Shown here piece after piece: positions 20,691 to 30,733 of a stretch of DNA of 64,000 nt. How positions within the stretch are numbered: position 1 is the stretch's first letter; each line of letters begins with the position of its first letter. The translations under genes were made by a program, and so were the position numbers. The notes below the pieces were generated by a model, which did not search any database, was not told the DNA's origin, and worked only from the letters and a program-made list of their open reading frames with translations. The DNA is from Rhynchopus sp. YZ270_cl-10 (Eukaryota; Euglenozoa; Diplonemea; Diplonemida; Diplonemidae). The stretch is taken from contig OZ037862.1 of the NCBI GenBank assembly GCA_964035575.1, positions 496,001 to 560,000 on the forward strand. The letters are read 5' to 3'.

Positions 20691-22415
20691 GGGACATCAT
20701 AAAATAAGAAGAAAAAAAAAATCAGGAAAAAATTGAAAAGATTTTTTGCATTTTTTCTAGGCTGCGTGACGCTTGAGTGCCCTATATATAGGGTAGCAAC
20801 CGCGTCAACTTGCCTCGTTTCGTTTTGATATTGAGCTACATTACTGGGGTGTTCCTCACTACATAAAGGGAGACCTATTTTTCTCAAAAAAATATTGAAA
20901 TATCAATCTCTATTTTCTAAAATAGTATAAGGCTGGGTAAAGGTGAACTGAAGCCTCTCTGTGTTTATCCACAAAAAAAAAGAGAAGTTGCGAAATGCAT
21001 TTCGTTTGCTTTGTCACCGTTGTCACAGTTGTTGATTTTTTTTTGCCAAGTAGTGGTATATAACACTGCTAGCCGGTTCGTTTTTCAAAGTAAAAAATAT
21101 GGAAATAAAACAAAATGAAAATGAAGGACAACTTGGCCTCGCGGGCACACACATCCTTCAATTTAAAGAAAAAAAATAGAGGGGGAAAGGGAAATGAGAG
21201 GTGCTCTTTTGTCAAGAAAATAATAAAAAAACGTAGTTATGACCCTAAACCTCTCTGTGCTTAGTCTCCTTGAAAATAAAGGGAAATTGTAAATACAAAC
21301 GCCTCTGACGGACGCAGGCACCAGACCCCCACAGGCTTGGTTATCAAACCCCCCCGGAGGGATTTTTTTTTTCGGTACTTCCACACAACGAAAACATACT
21401 GTATTTTTTTTGGTATAAGAATTGTGTGGTTTCTTTTGGGATTTCTTTTATTTCAATTTTATTTTTTGCGACAAAAAGCCAGGACATTCTTTTTGGGTTT
21501 GGATGGAATGCTATTAACAAAGAAAGCTTGGGAGAGGCAATACAGTGTATGACACCTCTTTCATTATATTTTTTTTGCACATATTTTCAGAAAAGGCTCC
21601 TTTTTAAAAAAAACAAAGTACCCTACCAAATGGTAGACCCTTCTAGCAAAAACCCAAGACAACAGATTTTGAAGGGGGAGAAATTTTCAGGCATATATTT
21701 GTGAAACAAAGCCCCTCATAAAGCAACATCGCCAAATCTACCCCCTACCTGGGTGGGGGGGTTGCCGTTTTGCATCTGTGTAGGAATTGCGCAACGATGT
21801 TTTTTTTTTCTTTGCATGTCGTTCTCACGTATACTCCGTAGGTAGGGAAAGGGCGGCAAGTGTATAGCACAAGGACAGAGATAAGAGAGAAACTCAAAGA
21901 AAAGAAAAGGAACCAAACCAGAGTCAGACGAAAAAAAAAGAAAAAAAGATAAGAGTAATAACCCCTCGACTGTTGTTACGACGACTTTAAAAAAAAAAAG
22001 AAAAATGCCATGTGCTCGCATCATTCGACGTGCAGCCAGTCCTCGCTGTGGAAGGGTGTGGGTTTTTTTTTTTTTTTGAACATTTTGCGTTCAGTGTTTT
22101 CGAGCCAAACAAAATCTGAACAAAACCTCCAAAACGACACGCCAATTTGTTTTCATTCAAGTTATTATTATTACCGTTACTGTAATAGAATCGAAAAAAA
22201 GGAAAGGGTTAATGCCATGAACCTAAGCCTCTCTGTGCTTAGTCAGCCTTGGTCACAACATCATCACAGCAAGAGAACGATAAGAAAAAAAAATGACATG
22301 ATTACAGTAGTCCAAACACGTTGGCGTCCAAATAAGATTTGAGTATTTTTGGGGGGTAATTTAGCGACTTTTTTTTCACACCAAACCTACTTGGGCTGCT
22401 GTGTACGCCTCTATA

Positions 22416-23658
22416 CTAGGTCGTCACAACCACCAGCATCCTCATCTTGAAAACAGAAGTAAAGCGAATAGGGGGGTATGAGCAGGGTGAAAGACATACT
22501 CTTCTGAGACATGCGTCGTAATCGGAGAATTGATGATCTGGACACCACCTTTGCTGGAGATCGTCGTCATCACAGATGGTTCGCAGAGGGGAAGACACTC
22601 CCTGCAAGATGGGGGATATGCAAAAAAGGGGGGTTTGACTTGAAATACAAAAGCCCTCTTGTGACAGTACTTTGGTACAGTGACCGGTGCATCGGGTGGA
22701 TCCTCAATGCAGTGAGATCCATTTGTAGGTTTTCTAAAAAAAAGATCTAAAGAAATGTAAACTTCAGCCTCTCCAAAATCCGAGGCTTTGTTCTTAAAAT
22801 CATAGGACGGATGAACCATCAGAAGTTCTTTTGGTTGCTTTTTTTGAACAACTTCAAAATGACAAAAAAATCCCTCTTCCAAACATACACTGACGGATGC
22901 GCCATAATCGGAAGATCGATCATCGAGCTGCTTCTACACGACGTCGTTGCGGCGGAGAAGTTGTGAAGGTGTTCTCTGGTTAGGGTGGGGGCGGGGGTTG
23001 ACATTGCCCAGGGCTGGTATCTGAAGTGCGATGCAGGTTCGGGACGTGCACATGCACCCAGTGCACGCACACCACCACCACCACTCGCCTCCAACGGCAT
23101 GCTCGTTCCACTAGCGGTACTACGATGCTCAGCACGGCCTTCGGGCATCAGAGGATACGCAACCATACTCCGCGCAAGACTCTCCCAGCTAGGTGTACCA
23201 TGTTGCCCAGAGTTGTTCAATCCACATGAATACGAGGACAACTGCCCCTCCACAATCGAGCACACCGCTGCCGTTCCCACCGCAGTGCCCAGCGCAAGCA
23301 ACGCGAGGAAAACACTACCACGGTGTGCAACCTCCTGCTGCGTGCTCTGCTTATCCTGAAGCGCCTGGAACCGAAGCGACAGCTGTTTCAACTGAAGCTC
23401 AAGGTGCTGTTGCCGGGCCTGCGTCCCTTCACCCAAAGCCTCAGCAAGATCACGTAGAATACAGTGTAGCTGCTCTGCACTCCGCATTAATTCTGCTGGC
23501 GACACTTCTTCATGTCCTGAACCAGAAGGGGCCGGAACAGCAGTAGCAGCGGCAGCAGCCTTCTGATGGCGGGTCAAGCTTCGGGTGCGCCCGTGGCTGT
23601 TCGTTTTTATCATCCGTTTGCACGACCTCAAAAGGACAGTTCTGCGGGCATGGCACAT
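22416..23658 (-). CDS. Coiled-coil protein with one membrane segment, three exons
   Basis: I do not recognise this protein. Exon 1 (23658-22889) starts MCHARRTVLLRSCKRM, has an Ala-rich patch, then a Gln/Leu/Glu coiled coil (residues about 60-110, QARQQHLELQLKQLSLRFQA) and one hydrophobic helix (VFLALLALGTAVGTAAVCSI). The tail is low-complexity and Ser/Ala/Pro-rich. A GT-AG intron (22602-22888) contains a family A repeat. Exon 2 (22601-22500) and a last 25-base exon (22440-22416) keep phase 2 and finish at a TAG, giving about 298 residues. The end of exon 1 and the end of exon 2, with their GTATGT donors, look like copies of each other. Without splicing, exon 1 would run into AT-rich intron sequence, so the spliced model is preferred, with moderate confidence in the last exon. 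Confidence 0.6.
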
Positions 23659-24047
23659 TGTGTTGAGGGAACCTCCTTAGAAAACCTTACAAAAGGATTA
23701 AATAGAAGTGGAAGAAGCAAAAAAGGAAGATAGTGTAGGTGTGTAGAAAAGACACTATGGGGGGTGGAAGGGTTTTGCATCTCTTCACTGCTTCACATCT
23801 CAAAAAAAAATGTGTTAAAAAAGATGAGAAGGGGGGTGGTCTTTTTTTAAAAATGACGTTTCCCTCTTAAAACAGCAGTTCTAAAAAATACAAAACTCAT
23901 TTATTTATTTTTTTCCAAAATAAAGCGGCCAATGTGAGCACCACTTCAAAGAGAACACTTGAAAGATAAATGTTCCCTCTTGCACACACACACACATCTT
24001 TAAAATACAACGTTCGCAAACCCCTCCTCCTCCTCCTCCTCTCCTCC
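23659..24047. other. Intergenic spacer
   Basis: AT-rich DNA with a CT-rich stretch at its right end (24020-24050, (TCC)n), which would be the 3' flank of the next gene. I see no gene or named repeat. Confidence 0.5.
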
Positions 24048-25142
24048 TCATTCCTCAAGCGGGGTAAGCGCCTTTGTAGCTTCGTCTATCCGGTTCCATT
24101 GGCGCTCTGGAACACCATCGATCTTTCGTTCCTTGAGGATTGGGCTGAGATTGAATTTGGAGTTCTTTTGGTATTCTTGCCATTTGACTTGACTTTCCGG
24201 GGTGTCAACAAGCGCACTGAGTGTGCCTGGGTAGGAGTACTCATCGTAGTTCAGGTTGTAGATTCCTACTGTCGCGAAACGCAGCTGACTGACACTTGCG
24301 TGGTTGAGTCCTGGACGTTCATTCCACATCATATGCGCGGCTTTGCTCTGCGGCACCCACTTCACTATTGGTGTCAGGCCTACATGCCTGATGATCGGCA
24401 CCAACTCCTCATGTCCATCACGTACACGCCGTACTGCCTCGTCCTCAGTCAACATAAAGGAGTCCTGCGAGAACATCTGCGACTGATCTCTCTCTGTACG
24501 CATCTCCTTCAGATATGACATAGTCCCCCACATACCAATGAAAAACCAAATCACCCACCCAAACATCACTCTCACGCGGTTTTCGAAGAGCTGCGCGTAG
24601 ACGTCCATGGGGTGGTTGCTTGGTGCGTCCATGTGTGCAAGCATTTGCTCCTCTCTGAATGCATCTTTGAAGTCGGGTACACCAGCAGGGTTGCCGTTCA
24701 TGTAGGGGAACGATTCTTGGATTGTCTTAGGGGAGTACAGACGGCCTGCACGCTCCCTCTGCGCGACGATGTCGGCCCAGGTGGGGGTGGCGGAGGGGGG
24801 CAGGTTGGGGTCCTTCGTCAAGGAGGGTGTGTTGTCAGTGTCCCCACCCCCGCCCTGCTGTTCCATCAAGGCGTCAATCTCACTCTCGGTCATCCCAATG
24901 GATCGTCGCATCTGACTCAGTCGCCCTCTGACAAACCTCCCCTTCGGCAGCGTAGGTGCCTCATCTGGGACCTTAATGTCACCTACAGGCTGATACACAA
25001 CAAACAGAGTGATACTTCGTCTCATCATGTCTTTGCACTTCTGTTGGGATATTATTGTAAAATTAGGGGGATGAGAAGAAATGATGAAAGCGAGGGTGAT
25101 ACGCACTTTTTGCGCACTTCTCCGGACATTGGTGCGCCCCAT
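24048..25142 (-). CDS. Single-pass membrane protein of unknown family
   Basis: The frame gives 364 residues. A 66-bp stretch near the start (25041-25106) has all the marks of an in-frame intron: GTGCGT donor, CCTAATTTT branch-like sequence, pyrimidine-rich tail and CCAACAG acceptor. Removing it gives 342 residues, joining MGRTNVRRSAQK to KCKDMMRRSITLF. Features are a Pro/Gly-rich linker (about 90-120 in the unspliced frame), the region PMDVYAQLFENRVRVMFGWV entering one strong hydrophobic helix (FGWVIWFFIGMWGTMSYL), then a charged soluble tail of about 150 residues with a conserved-looking YDEYSYPGTLSALVDTPE block. The layout is compatible with a mitochondrial or ER membrane protein, but I recognise no family. 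A family A repeat sits 40 bases upstream. Confidence 0.75.
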   Translation of the reverse strand: MGRTNVRRSAQKVRITLAFIISSHPPNFTIISQQKCKDMMRRSITLFVVYQPVGDIKVPDEAPTLPKGRFVRGRLSQMRRSIGMTESEIDALMEQQGGGGDTDNTPSLTKDPNLPPSATPTWADIVAQRERAGRLYSPKTIQESFPYMNGNPAGVPDFKDAFREEQMLAHMDAPSNHPMDVYAQLFENRVRVMFGWVIWFFIGMWGTMSYLKEMRTERDQSQMFSQDSFMLTEDEAVRRVRDGHEELVPIIRHVGLTPIVKWVPQSKAAHMMWNERPGLNHASVSQLRFATVGIYNLNYDEYSYPGTLSALVDTPESQVKWQEYQKNSKFNLSPILKERKIDGVPERQWNRIDEATKALTPLEE

Positions 25143-25753
25143 TTAGCCACACCAAATGAGAAAAAAAAGTAGAATTGAAAATTTAATACAAAGCCCTCTC
25201 GTGAACAGTGTACCTTTGGTATGACCGGCTGGGGTGGTGGACACCCAGCCATGCAGTGCTACAATCCATTTCGTGGTTTACATCTAATAAAATATCGGGT
25301 ATTTAGGAGTAAATTTAGAAATGTGGGAGGTGGGGGGGGAAAGTGGGAAGTAGTAAAATGGGTGAATGGGAGACTTTTTTATGATTGTTTTCCCTGATCT
25401 GAATGCTGGAAACGGGGGAGAGGGGGGGGATTCCCAAAAAAGAAAAAAGGAAAAAGAGTGAGAAATGAATAATGTGCGATATATCGTATCTCAAATGCGG
25501 GGGGGTGGTATGGGACACAATACCGTGACTATCTTTGATTGGTTTTGGGAGGGGATAGAAAAAAGAAAAATAAAAAAAAAAAAACATCTGAAAGACAATC
25601 CACAAGAATAAGAACAAAACTTTTTCTTTTTTTTTGCTTTGACAATCCCACAAGGGGGTTCTGTACTCAATGTCGCCCGAAGGGCTAGTATACTTTTTGG
25701 GGGGCATTCTACTGATATTGCTTCTTTGTTTCCGTGGATTTTACTTTTTTTGA
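25143..25753. other. Intergenic spacer with a family A repeat
   Basis: A family A copy occupies about 25183-25290. The rest is G- and T-rich low-complexity sequence and a fragment of another dispersed repeat (ACAAGGGGGTTCTGTACTCA, 25650-25690) that recurs near 42797. Confidence 0.6.
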
Positions 25754-27887
25754 TCACAACTTTCTTCTTCTTCCCTGGTTGGGGTTTTTATTGCTGTAGG
25801 AAGATTTTGTGGGTTTTTGGTGGTTGGAGGACTTCTTTGTAGGGTTGCTGCCGAACATCCAATCTTCAGACAGCATAGAAGCCACCAGATCCTCCTTGAG
25901 CTGGTCGGCCCCAGTCTTCTTCCCGCAACGCAGCAGTTGGTCCTCACGGATGACAACAACGTTGTTCGTCCCGTTCCTCCCCCCACGTGGCTTCGGCAGG
26001 TTGTACACCGTCCCCCGCACACCAATCTTATGGTTCGCGTTAATCCATATTTCCTCCTCACCCTGGTCATTCACAGTGTAGCTCACACGCTTCAGGGTGT
26101 TACCCGATCCACAGTCAGGGCAGAACTGTTTTGGGGTGTTTTAGAAAAAAAAAAAGGGTGTAGTGATTGAGCGATTTTTTTTGGAAGTAATAAGGCGGTA
26201 ATATGGCTTATAAAAAACAAATGAAATGCAGTAATCCAAAGGCGCCAAAAAATACCTTCATAATCGCTCAGGATTATTTGGGTGTCAAATTTCTTGGACT
26301 GTACTTTGAAAGAAAAAATTGGAAAGAGAAAACTGCATTTATTGCAATGTATAATATTGTTTCATATACTAACTATTCTACTGAATAGAAGATGGTTAAT
26401 ACATGCGGTAACAGAGGGGGGAAGAGGGGTTTTTTATAAACAATACCTGGCGGGTAGTGTCCTTGACAAGACAGTAGCATGCATGGCACCGCAGGACCCA
26501 CTTCTTAAGATGCTTCACGCGGTAGCCCTCAACAGACACAACGAGCACACCCAAGTGGAGCAGCACGTTCTGCATGGCGAAATCGGTTGTCATGCATCCA
26601 ACGGTTCTGTGTGTGTAAAAGGATTTATTGCTAAAGAGACGTCCTTAGTAACTTACTCCTAAAGACGGTGCTAAGCATTGTGCACTGATTTGATCAATAC
26701 CCACCTTAAAGCGAATCTAAAGATTTGAGCATGTTTTGTTGTCCTCTCAAAATACATAAGAAAAACGTTGAGAACGAGAAAGATGAGGTGAAACCTTGTC
26801 TTTAAAAAACAGGGTTTATGCGACACTGTGTTGATGAAGAAGACAGGAATTATAAGAAGACAAAAAATGGCAAAAAAAGGGACAGTTTTTTTTTGCAAAG
26901 AAAGTTGACTTGAAATACAACAACCCTCTCGTGAACAGTGTACCTTTGGTGCATGCCCGGTGCTTTTGGGTGGACCCCCCCCTGACCATGTGGTCCTATT
27001 CATTTTGAGGTTAGCATCTGAAAAACATACCTGCCGTCGACGTCTTCGTTGAACTTGGTGTATGCGTCGGCGTTGTACTGTTTGATGTTGTTCTGTGTAA
27101 TCCACCCGCCCTCTTCCTCCACCTTCTCCACCCCAGGGGCCTCGTTCTCGATGACCTCCTCCGCCCCTTCCTCGACACGCATCACGCTGTCGTCCTTCTC
27201 CTCCTCCTCAGCCTCTTCCTCCTCCTCGTCCTCGTCCTCATCCTTGTCGTCCCACGACCCCCAACCAGGAAGGTTCGCCCCACCACCGCTCTGCTTTGGC
27301 TTCATCTTTCCTGTCATGTTAACCTTAGGCTTCTTCTTTGACGTAGATGTTGTCAACGCTGATGCAGGAGGTGGGATGACAGAGTTCTTCAGCTTCGCCA
27401 TCGTCAAGGCAAGACCTAACACCCGCAAATCTGTTGCAGAAAGCGTTCCGAAGTCACCGGTGATTTTCGAGACACGGATCACTTCCCGCATCGCCTCGCG
27501 GGTTGGCTCCTTCACGGAGATCTCGAATGGGAAACCCTCCACAAATTCACGGGTTTTCTTATCACGCACCTCGGTGATAACATCCTGGATGGTGGTGAAA
27601 TCATCTGCCTTCTCGGGAAGACCAGCGGAACCTTTGATAAGCGCACCAGTATCGAGGACAAGGATCCTGCGGGAGGGGTGGTTCTCAGTCTCCGTCGCCT
27701 CCTCGGTTGCCTCGGCAACTGGCACCTCGGGGTCTACATGGGTCTCAGGGGTGGCTGTGGGGGCCTCCTGTGCATCGTTCTCTCTGATGATATTACTGCT
27801 GTACTCTCCAGTCGACCGCACGATCTGATGCTTTGTTGTCGGCACCGGTATATCCTTGCTCTTCGCCGCTAAGGCTGCCCAACTCAT
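25754..27887 (-). CDS. NOB1: NOB1, endonuclease that makes the 3' end of 18S rRNA, three exons
   Basis: NOB1 cleaves 20S pre-rRNA at site D in late 40S ribosome maturation. Exon 1 (27887-27031) holds the PIN nuclease domain: RRILVLDTGALIKG (Asp79), VITEVRDKKTREFV (Glu106) and GDFGTLSATDLRVLGLA (Asp153), followed by a Lys-rich and then an acidic linker. Exon 2 (26606-26447) gives TVGCMTTDFAMQNVLLHLGV and the first zinc-ribbon pair RCHAC. Exon 3 (26125-25754) gives the second pair FCPDCGSGNTLKRVSYTVND and the basic NOB1 tail (GVRGTVYNLPKPRGGRNGTN). Both joints keep phase and rebuild the family sequence. Introns are 424 and 321 bp, GT-AG; the first contains a family A repeat that ends about 15 bases from the donor. 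The product is 462 residues. The start follows a pyrimidine tract ending CATCTCAG. Confidence 0.96.
26908..27020 (+). repeat. Dispersed repeat family A copy inside NOB1 intron 1
   Basis: It runs from GACTTGAAATACAACAACCC to TTTTGAGGTTAGCATCTGA. On the gene strand it starts only a few bases after the donor GTATGTTTTTCAG. It is one of at least seven copies in the window and one of two inside a modelled intron. Confidence 0.85.
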
Positions 27888-28179
27888 TGTGTTGTTTTGT
27901 GTATTTTTTTTCTGAGATGCGATATGAAGAGAGGGAGGGAGGGGAGGGAGGGGAGGGAGAGAGATGATTTAGGTGATGTCAGGAAGCCTCGGTGTGAAGC
28001 TTCCTTTAGGGGGTGTCTTAGGTGGAGTTGTAGCTGTGTTTAGCAAGAATCCAGAATGAGGATTATTTTGGAGCGAAGAAACAGTAATCGAAAAAAAGGA
28101 GGTGGTTCAGAGTAACTATGACTATTTTCGTGAATTAAGACCCTTCATCACAAAGTTAAAAGGAACGAATTGGTTATCA
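27888..28179. other. NOB1 leader region and spacer
   Basis: On the gene strand the (CTCCC)n-rich pyrimidine tract (plus-strand GGGAGGGAGG at 27930-27962) ends in CATCTCAG about 25 bases before the NOB1 ATG, a good acceptor-like site. No gene is seen. Confidence 0.5.
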
Positions 28180-28651
28180 TCAGAACCCGGGGTGGTGTTG
28201 TATGGTGCAGTCTAAGGCAATACAGTGTGTGGTAGTTTGTATTGAACGTTTTCGATTTACACACGAGATGATCTGCTCGCCGAACATTTCGACAACCTGC
28301 GTGAATGGGTGCTTTCCGCTGCGGATTTCGATGGTTGGTACAAGGTTGAAAATTTTGTTCGTCTTGGAAATCTGCAAAGTAATATCTCAGAGGGGACAAG
28401 TCGACCTCTCCCCTCGCAATGGTGGATCAAGGGGGGTGTGCGTAAAACTCTTGTGGGTACAATCAAGAAGACGACATCTGGACCGCAGAAAAGGGTCTAC
28501 ATAAAGAATAAAGGGGTACGGGGACGCTGAAGCTTTTTTTTTAAAAAGTGAAACAAAAAAATACCTCATTTGATTGGGCGAAGCAAGAGGTAATGTGCGG
28601 GGACAGAAACCATGACTTCTGTTTTGAGACTATATGTTTTTTGAGGGTCAT
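28180..28651 (-). CDS. Small two-exon protein of unknown function
   Basis: Exon 1 (28651-28565) starts MTLKKHIVSKQKSWFLSPHI. A 193-bp GT-AG intron (28372-28564, donor GTATTT, acceptor TTTGCAG) is followed by exon 2 (28371-28180), which starts ISKTNKIFNLVPTIEIRSGK and ends at TGA, giving 92 residues. The ATG lies 14 bases after a TCTCAG acceptor-like site, as in neighbouring genes. The pattern PTIEIRSGKHPFTQVVEMFG faintly recalls small thioredoxin-fold mitochondrial proteins (L51/S25/CI-B8 type), but the match is too weak to name. A second frame across the same splice is also open, so the reading frame is not certain. Confidence 0.45.
28385..28475 (+). repeat. Dispersed repeat family C copy in an intron
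   Basis: TCTCAGAGG, CCTCTCCCCTCGCAATGGTG, GGGTGTGC.TAAAACTCTTG and AAGAAGAC occur in the same order at 29880-29960, with about 80-90 percent identity by eye. The left copy fills much of the intron of the small gene 28180-28651. The right copy is in the leader region of the gene at 29119-29754. Confidence 0.75.
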
Positions 28652-29118
28652 TGTGTTTGGAGTATCTGAGAGTCATCTATTGAGACATACTCTGCACACT
28701 TACAGATGAAGTGCATGAAAGCTTCCCCAGATTGCGACAAATGTCTTTCACAATACACTAGACAAAATCCAACAAAACATAACGATTCGTAAGGATGCTT
28801 AGTCACCCTTGAATAGTAAAACGCAATATTAAATAGGAACATGAACAGGGAAAATCATACATTTTCCAGATGAATGCAATTTAGGTGTGATACGAAAAGC
28901 TAATGTGCGCAATTCTGCGCAAAGAATTGAAATAAAACCCCATATGAAAGAAGCAGGCAAACCAAAAGAGGGTTTGTAAAAGGGGCTAAAAAGGATAAGA
29001 AAACAAAAGTTGAACCATGCAGAGATGGTTTCAGAAACAACATTATGGGCTCGGGTGCTGCAATAGTAGAGTCACCATGTGAACCCATGACCCCCCATTC
29101 TCTGTCTGACCCTCACCT
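28652..29118. other. Intergenic spacer
   Basis: AT-rich sequence with no repeat family that I recognise and no coding signal. It is presumably the 3' flank of the secreted protein gene to the right. Confidence 0.45.
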
Positions 29119-29754
29119 CTACTGCTTCCACGAGAAGCCGTTCGCAGTGAAGGAGTTGCCAACAGAGTCGTCCATGACAATGCACTGGAAGTTCTGGCCA
29201 GTCGACACAATGTTTCCGGAAGAAGCAATGTGGGAGGTGGCCTTGAACTGGAGGGAGCCTGCAGCAAACACGGGTGCAGCGCCGGTGATGCTGACGCTTG
29301 AGTTGTAGAACACCTTTGCTGCCTGTCCTCCGAAGTCAGCCAGTCCGTAGATGTTGGCCGCGCCAATGAAGGTTCCTGCTGCGAACTGGAAGGTGCCCGA
29401 CACAGTCAGCCCACCAGAGGTCAGTCCAGCAACTCCGCTGTTCAGCTCAAGGGTTCCTTGCGGGTTGACGTAGACCTGACGTGCCACAGTCAGCGAGTTC
29501 AGCACACGAAGATGTGTCTTGTAGAAAGTAGTTCCGATAGTCAGCGACCCAACGTGTGTCGGCTGCACAATGACAACTGTTGCGTCCGCCCCTTCAGCGT
29601 CGCTGATGGTCACATCATCGTTTGCTCCCGGCACACCTGCGGGGTACCAGTTGTTCGCTGTCGTCCACTGGTTGTCTTTCACAATCCCAGTCCAGTTCAC
29701 TGCGGCACCGTGGGTCGCGACAACGACAGACAGAAGTGCAAGTGTGCGCATCAT
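29119..29754 (-). CDS. Small secreted beta-repeat protein
   Basis: This 211-residue protein begins with a signal peptide (MMRTLALLSVVVATHGAA) and then NWTG..., the motif WTTANNWYPAGVPGANDDVT and regular short beta-strand repeats rich in Gly, Thr, Ser and Val (VGSLTIGTTF, LRVLNSLTVARQVYVNPQG, GGLTVSGTFQFAAGTFIG). The W..NNW..G.PGANDDV start and the SLTV...G.LTV..GT rhythm are typical of beta-helix surface or secreted proteins, best known from bacterial autotransporter-like passengers. There is no membrane anchor. It is intronless and ends NGFSWKQ. The family is inferred from pattern only. A bacterial origin by transfer is possible, but codon use looks like the neighbours. Confidence 0.8.
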   Translation of the reverse strand: MMRTLALLSVVVATHGAAVNWTGIVKDNQWTTANNWYPAGVPGANDDVTISDAEGADATVVIVQPTHVGSLTIGTTFYKTHLRVLNSLTVARQVYVNPQGTLELNSGVAGLTSGGLTVSGTFQFAAGTFIGAANIYGLADFGGQAAKVFYNSSVSITGAAPVFAAGSLQFKATSHIASSGNIVSTGQNFQCIVMDDSVGNSFTANGFSWKQ

Positions 29755-30733
29755 TTTGAAAAGTGTTGTGGAGTGTTGAGGAAGAGGACAAAATTCTGAA
29801 GATGGCAGGGTGTGTGGAGAAGGGGAGGAGGAGGTGTAGTGGGTTGGGGTGCAAAAGCAACACCACTACGTTTGTATGCATCTCAGAGGACCTCTCCCCT
29901 CGCAATGGTGCATCGGGGTGTGCATAAAACTCTTGGGCATAAAGAAGACACCAATCTCCCGACAATCGAGGTATTAGGTTAGCTTCTCGTTTCCGGGGTA
30001 TGCTAACGACAATGAAGAAGAACACACGCACCCCTTCGAGAATTGGTTTCCTCTCTGGAAACTATGTGGTCTCAACACCTGAATCGGCCACAGTTTGAAG
30101 CTGCTGCAAATTCCTGAACCCTCAGATGGTGATGGGACTGGATGCTGCAGTCCCTGAAGGGGGTTTGCTTTTCAAAAAGCAGACCTGGCCTGGCCACTAC
30201 CTACCTGACCACATCTGAAACATCTACCGAACAGTCACCATCACCGCCCCCCTGGGGCGGCAACACAACCCTACTGACGTCTGGTGAACAGCCCACGAAA
30301 CAGTCTCCACCACCGGGGGCCGCAACACAACCTCCACAGTCAGAAACCCGCAAACCCCTGGGGAGGAAGTACCCCATGAAAGCCCCGTGGTTCGGCGAAC
30401 AAGAAGAACGAGAATTCTTTGAAGTGGTCTCTGTGTTACGACCATCATTTCCCTCAGCAGACCAAAAACGGTCCAGACTTCCTCGGAGGCTCTCTCTCTC
30501 TCTCTCTCTCTGATGAGAAATATAAAAAAGAAGTTATAAAGGGAAATCCGTCTATTTTACTTTTTCTCTAAAGATGTCATAAAAGGGGGGGTTGGTAGAG
30601 TATAGCGGTCTCTACACTAATACAACCAAATCAAAATCTCGCAATTTTCAACGAAAAATGGGAGCTAAAAAAACAATGAAGCATGCTGTAAAGATCCTTC
30701 TATTTTTTGGTATTTTTTTTTCTTCTTTTTTTT
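29755..30733. other. Spacer with family C repeat and a Pro-rich open stretch
   Basis: The family C copy lies at 29880-29960. From about 30140 to 30480 the plus strand is open with Pro/Ser/Thr-rich codons and an internal near-duplication (GAACAGCCCACGAAACAGTC and GAACAGTCACCATCACCGCC), ending in a (CT)n run at 30488-30512. I could not make it into a gene. Confidence 0.4.

Larger units (their letters stand above)
9694..22415. other. 12.7 kb gene-poor region of decayed TIR elements and dispersed repeats
   Basis: I find no convincing host gene here on either strand. The DNA is AT-rich with long A, T and G runs. It contains the elements listed separately: a hAT-like element at 9828-10828, a TIR element at 14402-15509, hairpin/ACGGTACGC modules at 13125-17105, a piggyBac left end at 16101, tandem palindromes at 19118-19217, and family A and B repeats near 13910, 20110, 20580, 20940, 21240 and 22210. 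ORFs such as 17421-18182 (+) have some codon-like stretches but no recognisable product. Confidence 0.6.

Noticed and set aside
26908-27020. Calling family A repeats true introner elements
   Set aside because: Only two of at least seven copies are in modelled introns and their ends do not coincide exactly with splice sites, so I report them only as dispersed repeats.
30142-30513. Pro-rich plus-strand ORF
   Set aside because: It has internal near-duplications, ends in a CT microsatellite and has no recognisable product.
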